Shown: one piece after another, positions 1 through 10,514 of the stretch | Position numbering within the stretch: the first letter of the stretch is position 1 | Layout of the letters: each line of letters opens with the position of its first letter | Translations under genes and position numbers: made by a program | From: Helicostylum pulchrum | Lineage: Eukaryota; Mucoromycota; Mucoromycetes; Mucorales; Mucoraceae | Reading direction: 5' to 3' | NCBI GenBank assembly: GCA_025677825.1 | Contig: JAIXMO010000028.1 | Span: forward strand, 248,001-312,000 | Length of the DNA stretch: 64,000 bases | Notes under the pieces: model-generated | Seen by the model: the letters and a program-made list of their open reading frames with translations, nothing else | Databases searched by the model: none | Told to the model about the DNA's origin: nothing

Positions 1-1319
1 TGTCCCATGCTTTCTGTAGAAAGAAAGTGCGTTTCTGTTCCCTTTTTGTATATTTTTGGTTAGTACTACGAATGGATTTGTTACCATTTATATCTACATC
101 TTTATGGTACACCGTTGTGGGCCAAAGACATGGTACTCGACAATAGTCACCATCACTTCAACGGTTAAAACAAAGTACCGGTTACTACTTACTAACCAAG
201 AACGTGGTAGTAAAAAATTATCCTTCATCTAGTACTACTCGAGTATTTATGTGTTATATACAGTGATTATAACTTAAAGTAGTATAATAATTCATGATTA
301 TTTATCAAGTTAATACTTGTGGCAATTGCTGTAATCGAATCTGTCATAATTCAACAGCAGAAAGCCGAGATTGAGTTAATGTCTGTGTAAATATGAAAAA
401 AAAAGTTTTTTTTTATTCTTCATAAATTTATAGAATATATGTTGTTTATTAGACGATTTTTGCAGGTGTACGAAAAAACGCATAATATATGATAAAGTGT
501 GCACACGAGTGAGGGTTTAAAACAAAAATTATTGGTTTCATTTAGTTTTTTTACAGCATTGTAACACATATATTTAGCTCTTTGTATGACAAATATAAAT
601 CAGAGAAGTTTATACATCCGCCTATCCATTCTGGTCATATTTTTACGTATCGTAAATGGATTTATGTTGTTTGATTTTTTGGTAACTTTATTAAAAACGT
701 ATATTAGTGTTGGTTTAATGCTATACTGTAATAGACGATATCAAATTTGAAGTGGTATGTAGCACAGATCGACCACAGACATGCGTTTTTATAGCTTTTT
801 TTTAAATTACATGTTTTTAATCTAGACCTTCAGTATGTGCGTGTATAAAAAAGCTATACAAACTCGGATTGATTTTTTCAGAATTACGATACTTGTATAA
901 AGATTTATATATTTCTGCTCGGATTTTTTTTTAAAAAAAAGTACTGAGTAGCTGCAGTAGCCGCTCTAATTAATGATGACCGAAATCTGGAAGAAATCCA
1001 TCCTTAAATCGAGTTTACCCTTTATATCGAACAGTGGACGGGACAATTATATATCCTGCAATAAAAATACTATTCAGGTTTCTTTTATGCTTATTCCAAG
1101 TAACGATATAATATAGTTTTCTGATATATCCAAAAATAAACAGTGACTTATTAGTAAATAGTTTGAATATACTTCGCAAAGTATTTGATAAGTAAAAAAA
1201 AAAATATTACCAGTTAAGGATGTAGAAAATTTTAGCTCACACAAAAAAAAAAAAAATTATTGTGTTTATGCCAGAAATTAACATGTTCTCCATGCTAAAA
1301 AAAATTACATCAAAATATG
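1..1319. other. Gene-poor flank containing one copy of a dispersed repeat
   Basis: No convincing coding sequence is seen on either strand. The stretch is AT-rich with several poly-A/T runs. Bases about 980-1190 resemble a segment near 55.3-55.5 kb (see the repeat entries), so at least part of this flank is repetitive DNA downstream of the first P450. Confidence 0.6.
1060..1185. repeat. Dispersed non-coding repeat, copy 1
   Basis: The stretch around 1088-1160 matches 55405-55475 closely. Both contain the words acgatataata, agttttctgata and aataaacagtgactta in the same order and spacing. The similarity also takes in the phrase ctggaagaaatcca (987-1000 here, near 55350 in the other copy). No protein is encoded. 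It may be a fragment of an old transposon or a long terminal repeat. Confidence 0.65.
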
Positions 1320-3208
1320 CTAGTATAATTTATGAAAAACGATGTCCAAATTAATAGGACTATGTATGTTGACGCCAGTAGTTACTAAACCATTTTTATG
1401 GATAGAGTTCGTTGGAATTGACCATGAGAATTTTCGTACTAAAATATAATTCATTAGCATCTATAAATTTTTAATATATTTATGATGAAAGTGGAATTTA
1501 CTCACATAGCATAGATAACATGAATTTTTGCTCGTTTAGACTAAAATTTATAGCAATGCACTGTCTAGCACCACTTCCAAAAGGAATCCAAGTCATTTCC
1601 TCGCCAGCTTCTCGGACACCTTCCCCGTTTTCCGAAAATCTATCCGGGTTATACATCAGGATCGCTCCAAATTTTACTACAGTGATGAATATCAAGCATA
1701 TTAACAGTGAATAGTGTACCCTTAGGGACCAACATACCAGATAATACGCTGTCTTCTCGAGCTACATGAGTAATAGTACGAGCAACAGGACCATTGATAC
1801 GTAAAGTTTCCTTTATAATTTGGTTAATATATGCCATTCTCTTGGTGTCTTCGATAGTAGGTAACACATCACACGACTCATCACCTAAAATAGAAATGGC
1901 TTTTTGTCTTGCCTTTTCTTGAATATCTTGATTCTCGGCCAAATAATGAATAGCGTATGATAAAGCGCTGGCAGTGGTGTCGTGACCTGCCAAGAAAATG
2001 CCACACAAATTACTCTAAGAATACAGGTTAAATAAAACAGCGCGTACTTGGACATCTATCAACTACCTTTAGTTCGTAATCGGACATCATTCCACTGCCT
2101 TCTTTGCCACTTTCAAGCATAAGGGTTAGTAAATCGCGCTCATTTTCTTCCAAAGCACTGTTCAAAACACCGTTTTTCATATCCAACTTTTTATTTTCCA
2201 CTACCTCATCTAGCATTTTTAAAAAGATTTCGGTTTGCTCGTGAATATATTGTCTATCTGGGAATAACCAACGCACGCTGGTGTCAAGACGTGGGAACAA
2301 GAAGAATAAAGGATCACGAAGACCTCTGTTAATGCAGCCATATCTCCTAACCCATTCGCTTTCCTTGGTTTTAATCGAGTTAAAATCGAAACCTAAACGA
2401 GATAAAGTTAGTTACAGACCCATTTTTTTTTAACAACTTACCAAAACCGGCTCTACCGATGACATCCAAAGTCCAACGTTCCATTAAATCAGACACATTG
2501 AAAACTTCGCCCTTGTTTTCCATTGATCTAAACATTTCTTGAGTTAAATTACCGAAAAGCCTCACAGGCATGGAACGATGGAAAGCAGGGTTCGCTACAT
2601 TTCTTTGCCGCTTCCACTGAACGCCGCTACTCATAGCCATACTGGGACGGATAGTAAATTTACTTTGAAGTGTACCACTTCTCTCTTCGCTAATATTAAT
2701 TTTGGGGAACAGCTCTATAATAACAATTTAGCATTCACTTTATACATAGAGGTAAAGTATAACTCTACCATGCTTTAAAAGTACTCGCTTGGCATCTTCC
2801 GGATTTGCCACGTTTAACACCCATCCATTTCGAGTGACTTCCTGTGAAAAAAATTACGCATGTTAGTGATAAAATGATAGTTTATCACTTTTATGTACGT
2901 ACCAAGAATAATCCATTGCTATTTTCAGACTCAATAATTGGAATATGTACTCTGTGACAACGATCACGCACAGATTCCTTATAGTATGTCGATTTTAAAA
3001 TGCAAAATAGGCTGATGTAAGGGAGATGACGAAGTTTTCGGGGAGGTTTTGCTTTATCTATGATCAAATAAACGAGAGATAATATAACAGCGGCACTAAT
3101 GGAGACTAGTTTATTATTCTTTGGAATCCTAGGAGCTATTTCATTGCTGTATAATTGAACAATCGTTTGTAAAGGCGCTTTCAAGAATGAGTTTTCCAAA
3201 GGAGACAT
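1320..3208 (-). pseudogene. Cytochrome P450, copy 1 (frameshifted)
   Basis: Membrane-anchored fungal P450 in at least seven exons. The start at 3208 begins an N-terminal helix (about residues 30-50) followed by a basic-proline hinge (KPPRKLRHLPY). Further on come NPAFHRSMPV, the I-helix AGHDTTAS, the ExxR motif in KETLRINGPV, and a heme loop FGSGARQCIA. The last exon (1440 to 1320) ends in HKLY. Near base 1651 the frame is lost between SDPDV and NPDRF: the paralogue at 24-26 kb has a complete Phe codon there, this copy has one base, and the result is an immediate TAA. The residue after the heme cysteine is Ala instead of the usual Gly. It is closest to the copy at 24002-25916, sharing KLDMKNG and LNSALEEN. 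It would bind heme and take electrons from NADPH-P450 reductase at the ER. The substrate is unknown, and I judge it inactive as read. Confidence 0.85.
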
Positions 3209-3600
3209 TTTTTATTTGAGGGAAAAGAGTAGAATAATTTCAAAAAAAGAAAGATCTATTATTTTAAAAGTTTTATACAAGTTGTATCTCCCTATAAATA
3301 TGATCACTTGCACCTTTGTTTATAATTCCTGTAAAAAACAAGAGAAAAACCTATTATTTTTTTATGTTTCTGGGCAATGGTTAGGAATTACGAATCACGC
3401 ATCTAAGCGCAAGAATTAAGGCGAGTGGTGGTACATATGCGATTATTTATGCTATTGCTAAAGTTCGGAAGTATCGTGATTGCTTAACTCATAACACTTT
3501 CAAAAAAAAAAATACGTAGTATTTGGGGAATTTATTGAAAGAAAAAAAGGGAAGTGCGTATTTAATATCTATTTTATTGACGATACAAAATTTAATTTAT
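3209..3600. other. Intergenic, no feature seen
   Basis: AT-rich spacer holding the presumed promoter of P450 copy 1. The short open frames here have no recognisable domain. Confidence 0.5.
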
Positions 3601-4168
3601 TTAAGGATGTTTGTTGCAGGCGCCATTTACACAAGTGTCTTTACAGTCATCACTATGAGAACAAAATGCTTTGGTGGGACCTTGACCATTACGCTTTCCC
3701 TTGTAACCCACAGCACATGTAAGAGCAGGTGATTTGATTGTAGTCTTTGTCGTGGTCGTGGTCGTGGTCGTGGTCGTAATGGCAGCGGTAGAACGAGGAA
3801 ATGAAGCACCACGTATAAATAATCTGTGTTCAGGACTGTCTTCCATTAACATACAATTGAGGATTTTTCCTGTTTCTTTAAAGCTCATATAGTATAGATC
3901 AATTCCTGTTCCAGCACCAGCAACGAATACTTTTATTGAATCACAATATCCAGTAATATCGGGGTGATTAAAAATATCGTTAATATCAGTGTTGCTAGTA
4001 GCATAAGAACAAGCACTGGAAGCAGGCTTTCCCATATTATCTGCTAACTTATTGATATCGATATCCTAACGCTCGTATTGAAGCCAGAACTTTCCCATTA
4101 CATCAGGTCTCTTATTCAGCATAACGTTCCAATATGAAGCATTTACAGTATGCTAAAAGTATCAAAAA
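3601..4168 (-). pseudogene. Cys-rich secreted-type protein, C-terminal fragment A
   Basis: The frame is open from a plausible intron acceptor (tacttttag at about 4161-4169) through HTVNASYWNVMLNKRPD. It is interrupted by TAG at 4068-4066 and continues as DINKLADNMGKPASS. It then has a Thr run encoded by a 6-base tandem repeat (3747-3778) and a Cys-rich end: GYKGKRNGQGPTKAFC, SHSDDCKDTCVNGAC. A Thr linker before a small disulphide module suggests a secreted or wall protein. No upstream exon or signal peptide was found, and the in-frame stop argues for a pseudogene. It is a paralogue of the fragment at 4597-4940. The function is not recognised. Confidence 0.55.
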
Positions 4169-4169
4169 A

Positions 4170-4596
4170 AGAATTGAGTCTCATAAAATAAAATAAGAGG
4201 GTGAAGGGAGAAAACACTTGATTTGTACGCGGAAAAGAAAGTATAGATATTTATACGTTTGATCGTTACATGTTATTAAAAATGGCCTCTTTAGGTGGTT
4301 TTTTTTTTTTTTTCGTTGAACGTAAATATCAACTGCTGTATAACTCTATTTTACTGAGTTCAATTGATGCGTGTAACGTTTCTCATTGGAGCTGTTCTAG
4401 TTAATTATACTACGTTTTTTTCAGTAATACGAAAGGGTGGATACATATATAGTAGGAAAAAAAAAAAGAGGCGACAGATTGAATATCAGTCTAAATAAGA
4501 GCCGCTATATATTTTTTTTTACATAATGATCTAGTTAAACGCGCAACATACATGTATAGATTCAGAGTTTTTATTATTGAATGAGATTAAGATAAG
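4170..4596. other. Spacer between two Cys-rich fragments
   Basis: AT-rich with poly-T and poly-A runs. No coding exon was found that would complete either neighbouring fragment. Confidence 0.5.
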
Positions 4597-4941
4597 CTAA
4601 ATACCGTTAACACCTTTCATACAATAATCTTTACAATCGCCGTTATGAGAACAGCACGCATTGATGGGACCTCTTCCGTTACATTTTTCTCTATATCCTG
4701 AAATACATGTGGTAGCAAGGATATTAGCAGCGTAAACAGTTGTAGCAGACGCGAAAGTAGTAGTAGTAGTGGGCAATTGTCTTAAAGGAACAAATGAATC
4801 GCAAACATAAACATCATACAAACTAGTTTCATCTAATAAAACACAAGGGATAATTCTATCAAAATTATCTGCTTTTAAGTGATGTAACGAAGTTTTCGTG
4901 CCCACTGAAATTACAGCGTTAGGAGTACAGTAAACTGTTTT
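4597..4941 (-). pseudogene. Cys-rich secreted-type protein, C-terminal fragment B
   Basis: This is the second, diverged copy of the module at 3601-4168. It reads from a possible acceptor (poly-A then cag at about 4939-4942) as VYCTPNAVISVGTKTS, on to a short Thr run, then GYREKCNGRGPINACC and SHNGDCKDYCMKGVNG, then stop. No in-frame ATG precedes the conserved part, so only a 3' exon is present. Compared with copy A it keeps a cysteine pair (ACC against AFC) but has lost the last cysteine (GVNG against GACN). It is most likely a remnant. The function is unknown. Confidence 0.5.
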
Positions 4942-5877
4942 TTTTTTTACTTTCAGGTGCTAACAACTAATTTTTTTGACCTGACTTGAAGTAATACTGT
5001 TTCCTTTCTTTTAGAAAAATGATAATTGCAATTTAATTTGCATATTCACGAATAACAAAAAATTTGAGCCCTTTTTTTTTTTTACAAGTTTTTAAAAAAG
5101 GAGCATTATATATACTTTTCACACCTTTTTTTTTTGGTTTTTTTGGTTTTATGGTTTAAACTTGTTCTTCCCCCTATATATCAGACACATGCTTGCACTG
5201 ACAAAAGAGATTATCCTTTTTCCACCCCCTTAGTTTCTCTATATTCTATATACTAAAGGGTCAGATTAAGTAGAAGCCGAATGAACCGAAATTAAGGTTT
5301 ACACGTCATTCGATATCAGAAAAAAAAACTAGTTTTTATATTAAAATATACAGGTTCCAAAACATTATTTGTGGCGTTTTTCGTTTTTTTTATTTTTTTT
5401 ATTTTTTATTTTTTATTTTTTTACTGACAGGTTTACTAAAGATATATCAGTTGATGATGATCTCGCGTTTAAGTGAGTGTGTGTCGGGGGAAGAAATATC
5501 CGCTTTCAGGACAATGCTAGTTTGTACTTGTAATAACAATAAACTCCTTATTACACTGTTCCCGCTCGGGGAGTAAAAAAAGAAACCATCTAAAAAATAA
5601 CAAGGTTGATACTTATCAGTTTAAATGAGGCGTTTTTGTTTGTTGTTCAAGGAGAGAATAAAGTTGGCCACCCATACGTTTATAAGGAGTAAAAAAAAAA
5701 ACCAAAAAAAAAAACCATGTGATTGCCCCTTGTTTTTTTTATAGTTATTTATAGGGGGTTTATGACGATGGAAACGTATATAAAAAGAAGACGAAAAGAA
5801 AAATATATTTACACATCGTTTTTTTAATTACTTTATACCTAATATTTTAATTTTATGCAATTTTATATAATACAATA
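4942..5877. other. Promoter-side spacer of URC4
   Basis: No gene is seen. There are long poly-T tracts and a short tandem array of attttttt-type units at about 5388-5422. The AT-rich 130 bases before 5878, including tatataaaaagaag near 5776, are presumably the URC4 promoter. Confidence 0.5.
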
Positions 5878-7455
5878 ATGGCTCCATATCATCATACAGC
5901 AGCAAATGACTTTTTACTTGGATTGAGTTCTGTACGTGAACGGTGTTATAAAGTACAAGAGGCAGCCAACAAAAATCGATTGATTCATTTCGATGTGGAT
6001 TCGACCAAACTGGACGACATGATACAGTTTGTGATCTTGATCATTAAACGCGATTTCGACAGTCCGTCCGATATACCTGTCTATGGTCGATGGCGGCATT
6101 TTGATGTTGGTGGTAATCCTAGACTAACAAATCTCATGAAGTCCTGGACTGCCTTGGGTCAATCTGCTTTGGAACAAACAAGAAAACTCATTGATATCTT
6201 GGTCGTTGCCTGTTTAATGGATATGAAACCTTGCCAGTCGTATGTCTATACTGAACATGTCACTGGTAGAGTCTTGAAGAGAAAGGACGGTATTGCTGTC
6301 GCTATATTAGATATGTTCTTGAGTGGTACTTTTTCATCTGATTCTTCTCAGCCTCATCGAGTTGACTGTAAGTTCTTTTTGTTACTGTTTATACTCGTTT
6401 ATACTTATTCTCTTTAAATATGTAGCTGAGGCTTTGAGTACTATCTCTTATGAAACAGTTTCGCGTGGTCTTCAATTCAGTCATCAAAATGAATTTACTG
6501 GTATTGTCGAACGGGTTGATCTCTTGAATAATCTTGGTCTCGTGCTTCAAAGAAGAAAAGATTATTTCGGCAATGCAGTGCAAAGGCCTGGCAACATGAT
6601 GGGTACGTTTCTCAGTAATATATGTAACTGTAAACTGTTATTAATACTAACTATACACGAATAGATTACTTGCTTGATCATCCAAACACGATTAAAACGA
6701 AAAAGGGCCCTTTAATCAGCATCGAAACGATCTGGCCCGTGGTACAAGAAATGGGCGAACTGTGGGCATCCGAAGAAGGTATTGGTGGTACACCAGGGTT
6801 AGGCGACGTGTGGCCATGTAAGGCAATTGGCACTGAAGATAACATGGTATCGTTCCACAAACTATCACAGTGGTTAGTGTACTCCTTGATGGAACCGATG
6901 GAAAAGTTACTGGGTGCTACTATTGAAGGAACCGATCTTTTAACACCTTTACCTGATTACTGTAACGGAGGCTTTCTGATCGATACAGGCTTTTTAACGT
7001 TAAAAACTGTAGATCATGATCGTGGTATCAAAAACTATCATGCCAATTCTTTGTTACCGTCACAGCCTAAAGTAGAAGTCGCTCCGATGTTTGATATGTC
7101 GGATCCTGTCGTCACTGAATGGCGTGCATTGACAATTGCTTATTTGGATGTCGTGGCTGAACGTGTTCGCCAGTCATTCAAGTTGAGTAAAAAGTTATTG
7201 TCCTTAAGTCAGTTGATACAAGGCGGTACTTGGAGTGTAAAGTATATTTGATTGAAATGTCTTTTTAACGTTTTGTACTAATATCTTTGTGTGTGTGTAG
7301 GCTGGAAGAGAGTTGGCTGAAATATCAAGACCTAATACGCATGAACCTCCTATTGTTGTCAAGGTATTATCATTTATGTTTATTTTGTTCTTTTTTTTGT
7401 TTATTAACATTTTTTTTTATTGTTATGTTAGATGGATAAAAGAGTCATATATTAA
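5878..7455 (+). CDS. URC4: URC4-like uracil catabolism protein (DUF1688)
   Basis: Proposed exons are 5878-6367, 6426-6602, 6665-7236, 7301-7363 and 7432-7455, with GT...AG introns and phases that keep one frame. The product is about 441 residues. Its central part carries the family's hallmark stretch: YLLDHPNTIKTKKGP, SIETIWPVVQEMGELW, GIGGTPGLGDVWP. It ends HEPPIVVKMDKRVIY. In the yeasts studied, Urc4/Urg3 is needed for the non-classical uracil catabolic pathway, whose biochemical step for this protein is not settled. It is probably cytosolic. The start was chosen because it is the first ATG of the open frame and gives the expected full length. The gene is convergent with the bZIP gene, with about 210 bases between stops. 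Confidence 0.93.
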
Positions 7456-7668
7456 TTGGAAAAGAGAGGAGTTTTTTTATTTTTTTATTTCTGAATAAAA
7501 AAAAAAAAAAGAAAAAAAAAAATTACTTATAATAAAAAAAAAACTCATATTAAGAGTTTTTTACACATAAAATGCCAAAGGAAGAAGAGAGAGAGAGAGA
7601 GAAGCGGGGGGGGGGGATAAATGATGTACATGAATATTTAAAAAAGAAGTGTAAGAGAAGTGTCTTTT
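7456..7668. repeat. Low-complexity spacer with GA and poly-G runs
   Basis: The gap between the convergent URC4 and bZIP stop codons holds poly-A tracts, a GA microsatellite (7586-7601) and a run of ten G (7606-7615). Both 3' ends probably lie here. Confidence 0.6.
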
Positions 7669-9133
7669 TTAAACACGATCCAGACACTTTGCAAAGGCTT
7701 GGATATCATAATCAGTTAAAGGATGTCGAGATAAACTACACGTCGCCTTTAACTTTAATTCATCGCATAAAGCATCCAAATCAAAGGCAGGACACTGTTG
7801 CTTAATTTCTTGATGTACTTGATATATATGTTTTCCTTCTTCTTTACCCTTCTTTAGCGTATCCAACATGAATTGTTTCTTATAGTCAGGACACTTGGGT
7901 GGTTGTAACCCAAGGGACGCTTGGTCAAATGCAAACTGGTTATTATTAAAGCCAAACAATTCATTATTACCACCAAATAGACTTGACAGGTCTTCATTGG
8001 CAAATAAAAAGTCTTCGTTTGTGTTGGATGGAGTTCTGTAGTTTGTAAATAAGTCGTCTTTACCGTGAAACAAATCTACATTGTTTATACTAGGTGTTCC
8101 CATATTTTGTGTTGCTGTTGTTGTTGAATCAAGTGGATTACCAAGGTGATAGTTGTTAGATACAGATAAAAAGTCCAGGTTCGTTTCCAAAGGTTGTTGT
8201 ATCAGACCAAATTGCATTGGTTCTGCAGAGAATAAGTTTGCGATGGGAGTGTCTGCACTAGTAGAATCATCTTCATGTGTATGGGTGTTTGATAAAGGAG
8301 AAAGTTGAGAATTGGTTTCTTCTCCACTGTAACTATTACTACTACTCATACTGCTACCACTTGTTGTATAAGTTTCATGTTTAGGAGGACTAGCATCTGT
8401 ATTTGTATTTGTATTCGTATCACTTGAATGAACCGGGAACTCAAATGTAAATTGTGCACCCTTTAAAGCATAATTCTCTTGTTGTAACTGTTTTAACATT
8501 TCTTTCAAAGTTTCGTTTTCTTTGACAAGATCCTCATCTTTTGTGGCATTGATACGTTCTAACTCATCAATACGAGCTTGAAGTTCGGCTACGTGCTTTT
8601 CTTTACGGTCTCGGAATGCTCGTTGAGCTGCTCGGTTTTGTGCTTTTCTCTTTTGTTTTGGGTCAAGTGAAGACTCCTATATATTTTATTGCGCCCCATT
8701 TTAATGTTTATTTAAAATACCAACAACAAAAAAAGTTACACTTTGCTTACCGCTGTTTGTGATTTATCCAATGGTTTACGGCCCGCACGCTTCGGTGCGG
8801 TTGCAGTTTGATCGTCTATCATTTTTTTTTCTTGTTAATACATACAGTGGTTTTAAATTACTATATAAACAAAAAATAAAAAAAAGGTACCTTTATCATG
8901 CATACGTTTGACTAGAAAGAAGAAAAAGTAATAGTAAATTAGCACACAAATATACATGTATGTTGTAGGATTTAAAGTGATTTACCGTGAGTTACAGTAG
9001 CTTCGTCTTCGGCACTGCTAGTCAAGAGTTGGTCATCTTGTTCCTGTTTAACACTATGACTAGCAATAGCTGCGTTTAACAAGTCAAGAGAAGAATCGTT
9101 CAAATTAAGTTGTAGAATTTCAGAAGGGGCCAT
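7669..9133 (-). CDS. YAP1: AP-1-like bZIP transcription factor (Yap1/Pap1 family)
   Basis: Proposed exons are 9133-8986, 8911-8891 (21-base microexon), 8815-8751 and 8676-7669. Phases agree and the product is about 413 residues. The basic region reads KQKRKAQNRAAQRAFRDRKE. The NRAAQRAFRDRK core with Phe is the signature of Yap1/Pap1 factors, and a leucine zipper follows (VAELQARIDELERINATKDE). The C-terminal domain contains CPDYKKQF and then DLDALCDELKLKATCS, matching the C-terminal cysteine-rich domain that holds the nuclear export signal and redox cysteines. In yeasts such proteins are exported from the nucleus until oxidants form disulphides, then activate thioredoxin, catalase and efflux genes. 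It could sense electrophiles in the same way here. The start at 9133 is the only ATG that feeds these exons. Confidence 0.92.
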
Positions 9134-9338
9134 GATTAGAAATATTTATACAAAGGAAAAAAAAAAAAAAAAGGGTGGGTATTGCTGAATAATCCAATTA
9201 TATCGTTTAAGACCTAGCAGTCACTGTAAACTCGTTTTCTAATCGATTGGTTCTTTTTTTTTAACCCCCATGCTGTCATTTATTATATTTTTTTCCCCTT
9301 CCCATCTTCTTTTCTTTTTTACACATACAAAAAAAAAA

Positions 9339-10156
9339 ATGGTCAAATTTTATCAACATGTTTTTAACTATGAGTACGTCTTTTTTAAAATGAATTGGAT
9401 AATACACATACACACACAAATAACTAAAGCTCTTTTTTACTCTGTCTAGTTATCAATGGCAAAATGTAACACTTGCGTTTTGGTTAAGATATCCTAACCC
9501 ATTTGCCTCACACGGTAAACCAAAATTTTTTGATTGCATAACGACAACAATAAAACTAATGCAAAAAAAAAATTAAAATATCTAGTGCTTTCTGTTGACG
9601 TATTAGATCGTCACGTAGATGAAAATGGTGTATTAAAGACAACACGACTAGTATTAAAGAAAGGAAAAGTACCTAAATGGTTCCCTCAAAGTGTACGTAC
9701 GAATTATTTTTCCTTTTACATAATGTATATTTTTCTAAATAGAAAATATTACCTTAGTTTGTTAAAAATTCAGAGGCTTTTGTTATTGAAGAATCTGAAG
9801 TTGATCCTAAAACAAAAACCATGATTACTCGTACAAAGAACTTGAATCATGTTCGAGTGATGCAAGTAGAAGAAACTCAAATATTTAAACAACATGACAA
9901 GAATCCAGAATGGACTTCTTGTAAAACTGAAGCTCGCATCGTGTCAAAGTTTGGGTGGGGTATGACCGGTCGTATCGAAGGATTTGGACAAAGTACATTT
10001 ATTGCCAACGCTGCAAAGGTAAAATTTACTCACAAACCAAAAAAAGATCGAAACAGAAATTAACCTTTTTTACATCTATTCTAGGCTCGTAAGGGAATGC
10101 AACATATTTTACAAATCATTCGTGAAAAGCAATCACCCTTTTATTCACCTGTTTAA
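9339..10156 (+). CDS. UPS1: PRELI/UPS family mitochondrial lipid-transfer protein (UPS1-like)
   Basis: Proposed exons are 9339-9373, 9450-9514, 9586-9692, 9758-10018 and 10085-10156. They join in frame to a protein of about 179 residues, the usual size for the family. Family features are AFWLRYPNPFASHVLS, DVLDRHVDENGVLKTTRL, EESEVDPKTKTM, TRTKNLNHVRVMQVEE, and a basic C-terminus (KARKGMQHILQIIRE). Ups proteins work in the mitochondrial intermembrane space with a small Mdm35-type partner. Ups1 moves phosphatidic acid for cardiolipin synthesis and Ups2 handles phosphatidylserine. The TTRL start of strand and KARKGM end look more like UPS1 than UPS2, but that subfamily call is by eye. It is divergent from the bZIP gene, with 205 bases between start codons. 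Confidence 0.9.
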
Positions 10157-10252
10157 TCAATTCTTCTCTTTTTACGCTAAAAAAAACCCTATTTTTTAAT
10201 TCTCTTTCGTAGAGTTTTATACTTTTGTACATATCCTTTTTACCCTCCCCCG

Positions 10253-10286
<34 letters not shown>

Positions 10287-10514
10287 TCCTTCTTTGTAAT
10301 CAACAATAAAAAAATAAAATATTATATGACCACAAAAATCATTCTAACCGGGGAAAAGCGGACTTACTCGGTGCCTGCTTTATTGTTATTTTATCCGAAC
10401 CGAGTTTTCCTTTGTAGCATGATTTTTCATACGAAATGTTTTATATGTGAGTGTGTGAGATAGAGTATCCATGTCAGAATGACGTAAAAAATAAATAGTT
10501 TATATAAGGTAACA
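10157..10514. repeat. Intergenic with CT microsatellite
   Basis: A pyrimidine-rich simple repeat (CT)n spans about 10253-10284, just downstream of the UPS1-like stop. Otherwise nothing is seen. The 3' end of P450 copy 2 lies at the far side. Confidence 0.6.

Noticed and set aside
3523..3812. Small ORFs over the Thr-repeat of Cys-rich fragment A
   Set aside because: Other-frame readings of the simple repeat (Arg-Pro and similar). The Cys-containing frame is the meaningful one.
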